A program made the translations under genes and the position numbers. The notes beneath the pieces are model-generated. The model was given only the letters and a program-made list of their open reading frames with translations, made no database searches and was not told where the DNA came from. Shown piece after piece: positions 58,241 to 64,000 of a stretch of 64,000 bases of DNA. Each line of letters starts with the position of its first letter. The stretch's first letter is position 1. Source of the stretch: Dyella amyloliquefaciens (GTDB taxonomy: Bacteria; Pseudomonadota; Gammaproteobacteria; Xanthomonadales; Rhodanobacteraceae); assembly GCF_004296575.1 (NCBI RefSeq), contig NZ_SAYT01000001.1, positions 552,906 to 616,905 of the forward strand, read 5' to 3'.

Positions 58241-59899
58241 ATGCGCTTTACCGTTCGTCTGAAAATCATTGCGGCCATGGGCATTGCCCTGGCCATAGCG
58301 GTCGTCGTGGGTGTGGTCGGGCTTTATGGCGTACGCGCCACGTACCGGCTGGTCGACGATATGTATCGCTCCAACGTGCTCGCGATCGTCGCCGTCAGTG
58401 ACGTGCGCACGGCCATCATCAATGATCGGCTCGCACTCAATCGTTCGATCATCGATCCCAGCCAGCGCACTCTTGGGAAGAAGGTCGCGGCCGACAAGGT
58501 GCGGCTGGACGCGGCGTGGCATCGCTATTACCCCGCCATGGTGTCCACGGATGAAGAGCGCCGCGTGGCCGAGCAATTCGAAGCCGCCCGCAAGGAAACC
58601 CTTCCCGTGATGGATCACGAGGTCGAGTTGCTGGACGCAGGCAAGACCGACGAAGGTCGTGCGCTGCACATCGGCAAGGTGGGTGATGGCATGAGCCGCG
58701 AAACGGCCGCCATCGACCAGTTGGTCGGCATCAACGAGAAGCAGGCGGAAAATTCTGCGGCGGACGCGGCTGCGCATTTCGCGCGCACGTGGAAGGTCTC
58801 CATCGCCATGCTAGTGCTGGGTGTGCTGGTCCTGCTGGCGGTTGCCATGGCGCTGATCCGGGCCGTGACGCGACCGCTGAACCAGGCCCGCTTGCTTGCC
58901 AGCGCGATCCAGCAAGGACGGCTCAACAACACGACCGCCATCACCGGCAACGACGAATTCAGCGACACGCTGCATTCGCTGGACGACATGGATCGCCAGC
59001 TCACCGCCATCGTCACCCAGGTGCGTGACGTGGCCGAGCAGGTCAATCATGCCGCGCGCGATCTTTCCCAGGGCAACGACGACCTGTCCCAGCGCACGCA
59101 GGAACAGGCCAGCTCGCTTGAGGAAACCGCGGCCTCGATGGAAGAGCTGGCCACCACGGTGAAGCAGAATGCCGAGGGTGCGGGCCAGGCGCGCGAGATG
59201 GCGCTGCGCATGCGCCGACGCGCCGAAGAGGGTCGTGACGTCGCGGTCACTGCCGTCGACGCGATGCAGGCGATCACCCAGGCCAGCAAGGAAGTGGGTG
59301 AGATCGTGGGCATGATCGATGAGATCGCCTTCCAGACCAATCTGCTGGCCTTGAATGCCGCGGTGGAAGCGGCGCGCGCGGGCGAGCAGGGGCGCGGCTT
59401 CTCGGTGGTGGCCACCGAGGTGCGCAATCTCGCCCAGCGCAGCAGCGTGGCGGCCAAGAGCATCAAGTCGCTGATCCAGGACACCACGTTCAAGGTGTCC
59501 GAAGGCGCAGGCCTGGTGCAACGTACCGGCCAGGCTCTCAACGACATCGCCGGCGACGTGCGTGAAGTGAGCACGATCATCGAAGTGATCGCCGCGGCGT
59601 CCGAAGAACAGTCCGCCGGCATCGGCCAGGTGAACAACGCGGTGATGACGCTGGATGACGTGACCCAGCAGAACGCCGCCCTGGTCGAGGAAGCCAGCGC
59701 GGCCAGCCGCAATACGCTAGACCTGTCACAGGTACTGATGAAGCAGGTGGCTTACTTCACCCTGCAGGGCGAAACGGTCGTGGCGAAGCCGGCCATCGAA
59801 CCTGCGGCCGTTCGACCGCCGGTCGGTCCGGCCCGGTCCCTCAAGCGCGCCGCCAGTGCCGAACTTGCCGTGGCCGGAGATGCCTGGACGGAATTCTGA
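58241..59899 (+). CDS. Methyl-accepting chemotaxis protein
   Basis: 552 residues from ATG 58241 (AGGGG upstream). TM1 (about 8-30), a periplasmic four-helix-bundle sensor (4HB_MCP type, about 31-185), TM2 (about 187-208), HAMP, and a signalling domain with the hairpin tip [20 protein letters not shown] and [13 protein letters not shown]. The C-terminus ends DAWTEF, close to the CheR/CheB-tethering pentapeptide (xWxxF). No other chemotaxis gene is near, so it feeds a remote CheA/CheW array. Confidence 0.93.
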   Translation: MRFTVRLKIIAAMGIALAIAVVVGVVGLYGVRATYRLVDDMYRSNVLAIVAVSDVRTAIINDRLALNRSIIDPSQRTLGKKVAADKVRLDAAWHRYYPAMVSTDEERRVAEQFEAARKETLPVMDHEVELLDAGKTDEGRALHIGKVGDGMSRETAAIDQLVGINEKQAENSAADAAAHFARTWKVSIAMLVLGVLVLLAVAMALIRAVTRPLNQARLLASAIQQGRLNNTTAITGNDEFSDTLHSLDDMDRQLTAIVTQVRDVAEQVNHAARDLSQGNDDLSQRTQEQASSLEETAASMEELATTVKQNAEGAGQAREMALRMRRRAEEGRDVAVTAVDAMQAITQASKEVGEIVGMIDEIAFQTNLLALNAAVEAARAGEQGRGFSVVATEVRNLAQRSSVAAKSIKSLIQDTTFKVSEGAGLVQRTGQALNDIAGDVREVSTIIEVIAAASEEQSAGIGQVNNAVMTLDDVTQQNAALVEEASAASRNTLDLSQVLMKQVAYFTLQGETVVAKPAIEPAAVRPPVGPARSLKRAASAELAVAGDAWTEF

Positions 59900-59990
59900 G
59901 CGACTTCTCGGAATGGCATTCAACCCATGGCGCGCTCGGACGTTCCATGCATGGGCCATCATCCTGATGGCGGCGAAGCAAGAGGAACCT

Positions 59991-60239
59991 ATGCAGTCAG
60001 GAGAGTCCGATCGTTGGGCAAGGACGCGCGAGCGTGGCATGTGGCGCTTTGTGCTGCGCAGCGGTGTGCTGTTCTATGGCCTGCCGATGTTTTTCATCAT
60101 GACCTACCTCATCCCCCATCCGCGATTGACGACACCGCAGTCCGCCGTGTTGTGGCTGATTGGCGGCGCGGGCTACGGCCTGGCCATGTGGATGGTGCAG
60201 GAACGCCGATTCAGAAAGGTGACTCGACGCCCATCGTGA
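59991..60239 (+). CDS. Small two-helix membrane protein
   Basis: 82 residues from ATG 59991 (AAGAGGAACCT upstream). Two membrane helices (about 21-40 and 52-70) with a charged N-terminus (SDRWARTRERGMWRF) and a basic tail (ERRFRKVTRRPS). Function unknown. Located after the chemoreceptor gene but probably separate. Confidence 0.65.
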   Translation: MQSGESDRWARTRERGMWRFVLRSGVLFYGLPMFFIMTYLIPHPRLTTPQSAVLWLIGGAGYGLAMWMVQERRFRKVTRRPS

Positions 60240-60495
60240 TTTTCCCTTCACGAAAAGGCGAATCGCTTTTCATCTGGTCTTTCGGTCTGCTGGCGCAGTG
60301 TCTCGTGAGACCGCGGTCGGGCGGTTTGTGGCTGCGGTGGGTCGGTGTGTACGTGTGCCTGCATCACGGGCGGCGTGACAACCGGGAGGCTTCAGCAAGT
60401 TCCGCCTGACGTAGGGGGCGGGGTCTCTCGGCATGCAGCTTGCCCACGCTATGCGGGCGCGCGCACGCATGAAGCCAACAAAAGGAGACCAGACC

Positions 60496-61077
60496 ATGGC
60501 ACGCCAAATTACCTACGTCGTTCGTGCATTCGCTGGTGCAATGATCGTCGCGCTCTGCGGCTGCTCTGACTTCGTCAAGAAGACCGATTACGACGCCGCC
60601 ATCACCGAACTGCGCGGCAACGATCAGAAGCAACAGCAGGAAATCGATTCGATCAAGCAGGACATGCAGCAGAAGTTCGCGCAGTACGATTCGCAGATCA
60701 CCGCCATGCAGGGGCGCATCAGCGTCAATACGATCGCGCACTTCGATACCAATCAATCGACGATCCGCGACGACGACAAGAAGCAGCTCGATGATTTCGC
60801 CAAGATCATCAAGGACCATCATTCCAATGCCGTCATCACCGCCGAAGGGTTCGCCGACCCGTCGGGCAGCGCAGGCTACAACCGCCGTCTTGCCCAGAAA
60901 AGGGCTGACGCCGTACGCGACTACCTGATCCAGACCGGCGGCCTCAATGCCGAACAGGTCCGCGCCGTCGGCTACGGCGAAGTGAAGAACCGCCAGGTCG
61001 TGAAAGGCGCCCATGGCGACGAAGGCCAGCCGAACCGCCGCGTGACCCTGGTGACGGATTTCACCGGTAGTACCTGA
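60496..61077 (+). CDS. OmpA-type peptidoglycan-binding lipoprotein
   Basis: 193 residues from ATG 60496 (AAAGGAG upstream). Lipobox ALCGC (Cys about 24), a coiled coil (about 30-75, EIDSIKQDMQQKFAQYDSQI) and an OmpA C-terminal domain (about 80-190: IAHFDTNQSTIRDDDKKQLD, AEGFADPSGSAGYNRRLAQK, NRRVTLV). It resembles Pal-like proteins that link the outer membrane to peptidoglycan, with an added coiled coil. Monocistronic, with a hairpin after it. Confidence 0.9.
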   Translation: MARQITYVVRAFAGAMIVALCGCSDFVKKTDYDAAITELRGNDQKQQQEIDSIKQDMQQKFAQYDSQITAMQGRISVNTIAHFDTNQSTIRDDDKKQLDDFAKIIKDHHSNAVITAEGFADPSGSAGYNRRLAQKRADAVRDYLIQTGGLNAEQVRAVGYGEVKNRQVVKGAHGDEGQPNRRVTLVTDFTGST

Positions 61078-61133
61078 GGCTTCTTTGGTCAGCGTGCCAT
61101 TCCATATGGCACGGAGCTGGTTGTAGCTAAACG

Positions 61134-61163
61134 ACAAACGCCGCCCCACGGGGCGGCGTTTGT
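61134..61163 (+). terminator. Terminator after the OmpA-type lipoprotein gene
   Basis: ACAAACGCCGCCCC/GGGGCGGCGTTTGT with 2 nt between (practically a 12 bp stem and 6 nt loop), preceded by a second small hairpin at 61094-61112. No long T run. Confidence 0.75.
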
Positions 61164-61284
61164 GCTTTCCGGCAAAACGCTCGGGATCAGGATTTCATCG
61201 AACTGAAGAGTTCGTGATCGGCCGTCATTGGTTGAACCTTCCAAATGAGCCTTCTCACTTGCGGTCGATCGACAGCGGTCTTGC

Positions 61285-61313
61285 TTGAAACTTACAAACC
61301 GTGACAGTAATGT
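61285..61313 (+). promoter_or_regulatory. Sigma-70 promoter for the LTA-synthase-like gene
   Basis: TTGAAA (61285-61290), 17 bp spacer, TAATGT (61308-61313): a good match in both boxes and spacing. About 90 bp upstream of the start codon, no other gene in between. Confidence 0.68.
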
Positions 61314-61402
61314 TATCACTACGTCAGCTTGGCGTAAGTTTTTGCGCAAGGGCGTGACGGACGCTCGAAACGACGATTTGTTTCTTGCTCGGGGGCTGCC
61401 GC

Positions 61403-63163
61403 GTGAACAGAAGTGGATATCGCAGCGTGGCGAAGATTGCCATCGGCGTGCTCCTCGTCGCGTGTTTTGCCTGGGTGCTGGATCGCTGGTCGCTGGGTGT
61501 CGCAACCGATGCCTATCTATTTTCTTATGGATTCTGGGTGCAGGCAGGGGTCGTTGCGCTGACGACACTTGCAGTCATTGCACTGACGTCACGTGTGTGG
61601 CTGGCGTGCTGGATGACTTCGGCACTGCTGGCTGCGCTTTACGTGGCCAATTACTTCAAGCTCCACTACCTGGCTTCACCGATCACGATCGAAGACTACT
61701 TTCTAGTCAAAGATCTCGATGCCGATGGGTTGTCCCTGTTCCTGCACTATCTGAACGTAGGTTGGTTACTGGTCTGTGCCCTCTTGTTCGCGGGAGTTGG
61801 CGGGGTGTTGTTCTGGAGGGAGGGGCGGCTGATCACCGGGCGGCGGTTACCGCGTGCCGTGATGTTTCTTCTCTCTTTTGCAATGCTGGCCGCGTGTGCC
61901 TCGGGTAGCACCGGAGAGCGCATCTTCGATGCCGACCGCCTTCGCGTCCTGCCGTTCAATCCTGTCGTTAGTCAGTTGCGTGCTGGGCTCGTAAGCCACC
62001 TCATGTATTCCGCCCGTTACATGGCTCGGGCGTTTGACGAACCTGTCGATCCGGAAGCCGTGCGGCGGTTGGTCGCGAGCGTTCGGTTCAATGCGGATCG
62101 GAAACCCGCAGACGAAAAACAGGGTTTGCCGCCGGATGTTGTGGTCATTCAAAGCGAGTCGTTCTTCAATCCAGATAGCATCAGGGAGGTTGGCGACACC
62201 TCCGACTTATTGCCCAACTTGCATCGCGCGATTACGCAAGGTGAGGGCGGCGCAATGATCGTGCCGACATTTGGTGGCGGAACGATTCGGACCGAATTCG
62301 AGGTGCTTACAGCTGTTCCGCTGCGGGCATACGCGAAGGTGCAATTTCCGTACCTTCAATTTGGGCAAGACAAGGTGCCGAGCATCGCGCGTGTTTTTTC
62401 TGGAGCAGGCTACGAATCTATTGCGATACATGGCAACAGCGGCACCTTCTGGAGTCGTAATCACGCCTTACGTGTGCTTGGGTTTGACCGCTTCCTGACT
62501 GAAAAAGACTTTGGGAAAGACGCGCAACGGGATGGCGCATTCCTGTCAGATCGGTCGATGACCGACAAGATCATCAACGAACTGGACAAGCCCGGACGAC
62601 CGCGCTTTATCTTTGCCATCAGCATCGAAGCGCATGGTCCATATACCCAAGTACCCGTTTCGGATGAGTCGTCTCGAGAACTCATGGCGCACTCCTCGCC
62701 GTTTTCGGCCGACGCAGCGGACGAGTACTCGCACTATGCCTATCACATTGCGCACGCCGACCACGAATTCGGGCGCCTTTGGGATTACCTGAAAAGACGT
62801 GGGCGCCCATACCTCTTGGTTTTTTATGGCGACCATCTGCCTGGATTCCGCTACGTATATCAAAGCGCCACCTTCCGGAATGGGTTGTCCGCTCAGGATC
62901 AGCAGGTCCCTTGGGTGGCGGTTGGCTCCGATGTGCAGCAGTCCACGCAGAAGAGCATTTACTCTTGGATGTTGCCAGGCCACGTACTCGATTTGGCTGG
63001 CCTGAAGCAGCAGTCCTATATGGGTCTCGCAGAACTTATCGGCCGGAACTTGTTGGACGACAGCGCGGATGAAGAGGCGCAGCGAGCGGGGCTCTACTCA
63101 GCCGCTCGGCTGGACCTTCAAGGCAAGTTCGACAGTTCTGATGAATGGAGTGGGATCCAGTGA
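61403..63163 (+). CDS. Phosphoglycerol-transferase / LTA synthase-like sulfatase-fold enzyme
   Basis: 586 residues from GTG 61403 (GGGGG upstream; TTG 61385 is an alternative). Four or five membrane helices in the first 165 residues, then an extracytoplasmic alkaline-phosphatase/sulfatase-fold domain: VVVIQSESFFNPD (metal-binding Glu), FGGGTIRTEFEVLT (Thr nucleophile region, about 285-295), GYESIAIHGNSGTFWSRNHA, VFYGDHLPGF (metal Asp/His). In Gram-negatives such enzymes move phosphoglycerol or phosphoethanolamine onto glucans or lipids. It is followed by a coupled gene. Confidence 0.88.
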   Translation: MNRSGYRSVAKIAIGVLLVACFAWVLDRWSLGVATDAYLFSYGFWVQAGVVALTTLAVIALTSRVWLACWMTSALLAALYVANYFKLHYLASPITIEDYFLVKDLDADGLSLFLHYLNVGWLLVCALLFAGVGGVLFWREGRLITGRRLPRAVMFLLSFAMLAACASGSTGERIFDADRLRVLPFNPVVSQLRAGLVSHLMYSARYMARAFDEPVDPEAVRRLVASVRFNADRKPADEKQGLPPDVVVIQSESFFNPDSIREVGDTSDLLPNLHRAITQGEGGAMIVPTFGGGTIRTEFEVLTAVPLRAYAKVQFPYLQFGQDKVPSIARVFSGAGYESIAIHGNSGTFWSRNHALRVLGFDRFLTEKDFGKDAQRDGAFLSDRSMTDKIINELDKPGRPRFIFAISIEAHGPYTQVPVSDESSRELMAHSSPFSADAADEYSHYAYHIAHADHEFGRLWDYLKRRGRPYLLVFYGDHLPGFRYVYQSATFRNGLSAQDQQVPWVAVGSDVQQSTQKSIYSWMLPGHVLDLAGLKQQSYMGLAELIGRNLLDDSADEEAQRAGLYSAARLDLQGKFDSSDEWSGIQ

Positions 63164-63549
63164 TCCGTGAACGCCTGTTGGCTGTGCCCGGGAGGCTACG
63201 TTTGGTGGCGCTTGGGTTTGTCGCAGTTCTTGTTGCCTGCACCCTCAAAATACTCTTTTGGGGCGGGTTCGGCGTACTGATCATGACGCCCGACGAGGGA
63301 GATTTTTGCCGTTCACCCGAAGGCATCGCCGTGGAGTTGCGCTGGCTTGCCATTAATCGGAATGGGACGAAGTTTACTAACTACGGACCGGCGGGCACTC
63401 ATCCTTTCCCTTGGCGTCAGGCCGGACGCATGGGAACTTTGCAAACCGGGCCGTGGTTTACTGAGGGCGTCAGCGTCGTGATGACCGATCCTGAGGGCCA
63501 TGTGCTGGCGCGGAAAACGATGGCTGCCATCCGGTGCCCGAATACGTAA
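63160..63549 (+). CDS. Membrane protein coupled to the LTA-synthase-like gene
   Basis: 129 residues from GTG 63160, which overlaps the previous stop by 4 bp (GTGA). One membrane helix (about residues 12-33, GRLRLVALGFVAVLVACTLK), then a short extracytoplasmic part with two cysteines (GDFCRSPE and AIRCPNT) that could pair. Not recognised. The overlap argues that it works with the transferase. Confidence 0.75.
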   Translation: MIRERLLAVPGRLRLVALGFVAVLVACTLKILFWGGFGVLIMTPDEGDFCRSPEGIAVELRWLAINRNGTKFTNYGPAGTHPFPWRQAGRMGTLQTGPWFTEGVSVVMTDPEGHVLARKTMAAIRCPNT

Positions 63550-63869
63550 TCCGGTCATGAGGCCTGCGTTACCCGGGATACAACCTGTGCTTACGCTTCA
63601 TGCCCAAGCCAATAGGACATGCGAGACCATAAAAAAGCCGCCCAAAGGCGGCTTTTTTATGGATGAAACGCTGGCGATCAACGCTTCATCGAATTGAAGA
63701 ACGCAGCGTTGGGCTTGGCTCAGTTGTTCTTGTTGAGCGTGAAATTCTCTCGTTCAACGAAGGGGCTGGCGTGCAAAGGAACGAGGTCTTGGAAAGCGGG
63801 TCTGGTACCGATTAGGAATTGGGCGACAAGGATCGTCTGGACTTCCGAATGGAAGTCTACACACCGCGT
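63550..63869. other. Gap between the LTA operon and the converging acyltransferase gene
   Basis: About 320 bp with a strong terminator at 63629-63660 and no credible gene. The frame at 63500-63697 runs through the terminator and is not supported. Confidence 0.55.
63629..63660. terminator. Strong bidirectional Rho-independent terminator
   Basis: Perfect stem ATAAAAAAGCCGCC/GGCGGCTTTTTTAT (63629-63642 with 63647-63660) with a 4 nt loop. A and T runs make it work on both strands. Confidence 0.95.
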
Positions 63870-64000
63870 TTAGGGTGCAGCATCGGGAAACCAGCGGCGT
63901 AGGTGGCGCTTAAGGGCCAAAGCGGGCGCCTCCACAACATGCCAGGAACACCAGCCGAGCAGGACTGTTCCGGCCATGGCGATGGCAGTTGTCGCGATAT
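63870..64000 (-). CDS. C-terminal end of an acyltransferase-3 (OafA-like) gene, cut by the window
   Basis: On the minus strand the last 43 codons before TAA (63870-63872) encode a membrane helix followed by GWCSWHVVEAPALALKRHLR and RWFPDAAP, stop. The segment (helix, then SWxxVExPALxLKR) is the usual C-terminal end of OafA/YrhL-type acyltransferase 3 proteins that O-acetylate surface glycans. The start and most of the gene lie beyond 64000. Next to the LTA-synthase-like operon it suggests a surface-glycan locus. Confidence 0.75.
   Translation of the reverse strand, partial: IATTAIAMAGTVLLGWCSWHVVEAPALALKRHLRRWFPDAAP

Overview
The window looks like chromosomal DNA of a high-GC gammaproteobacterium, most likely Xanthomonadales and probably the Rhodanobacteraceae (Dyella, Luteibacter or Rhodanobacter type). 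The support is a split class II ribonucleotide reductase subunit (NrdJb), a lysine/alanine-rich H1-like protein, an LprI-domain secreted protein, several GFA-family and TonB-C-like proteins, and a dispersed palindromic repeat family. The genus is an inference from gene content only. I found no rRNA, tRNA, CRISPR array, prophage or intact insertion sequence.

Layout. 0-1.8 kb: H1-like protein and NrdJb, each followed by a hairpin. 1.8-15 kb: an accessory region of small unknown genes. It holds a compact three-gene minus-strand operon (ParA-type ATPase, SIR2-domain protein, DNA methyltransferase), an orphan HigA-type regulator, a short-chain dehydrogenase/NTF2-like operon divergent from its probable HxlR regulator, two GFA-family genes and several secreted or membrane unknowns. 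15-19.7 kb: an HscC-type Hsp70 coupled to a membrane protein with a J-like N-terminus and Sel1 repeats, then a TonB-C-like secreted protein. 20-28.4 kb: a secreted alpha/beta hydrolase and a 1655-residue lipoprotein autotransporter, bracketed by a roughly 280 bp direct repeat, then a CPBP protease. 28.7-41 kb: D-aminoacylase-like hydrolase, a Cys-rich secreted protein beside a thioredoxin-fold protein, DUF2845, a second TonB-C-like protein, a membrane Mrr-type nuclease, a bestrophin, a double-CDGSH protein and a BRCT protein. 41-54 kb: LprI-domain protein, SUFU-domain protein, alpha carbonic anhydrase, a small detoxification/stress set (YCII protein, epoxide-hydrolase-like enzyme, TetR regulator, two glutathione S-transferases, two methyltransferases) and a LacI regulator. 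54-64 kb: RsgA GTPase with an unusual leader, a secreted nuclease/phosphatase-fold enzyme, a chemoreceptor, an OmpA-type lipoprotein, an LTA-synthase-like transferase with a coupled partner, and the end of an acyltransferase.

Two features tie the window together. First, a palindromic repeat family with two arm types (AGGTTCACTTCT/AGAAGTGAACCTG and AGAGTNCACTTTC/GAAAGTCGACTCTG) occurs about 18 times between 3.1 and 41.0 kb and not after that. At two places a copy abuts a gene fragment: a higA tail, and a duplicated tail of the mrr-like gene. Second, one TetR-type operator occurs twice, upstream of the glutathione S-transferase gene and, 4.7 kb away, upstream of the YCII gene, which defines a small local regulon.

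The best candidate for an undescribed system is the ParA-SIR2-methyltransferase operon at 3522-6581. Its gene overlaps, gene content and accessory setting suggest anti-phage or anti-plasmid defence. I know of no named system with this composition, but I could not search for one.
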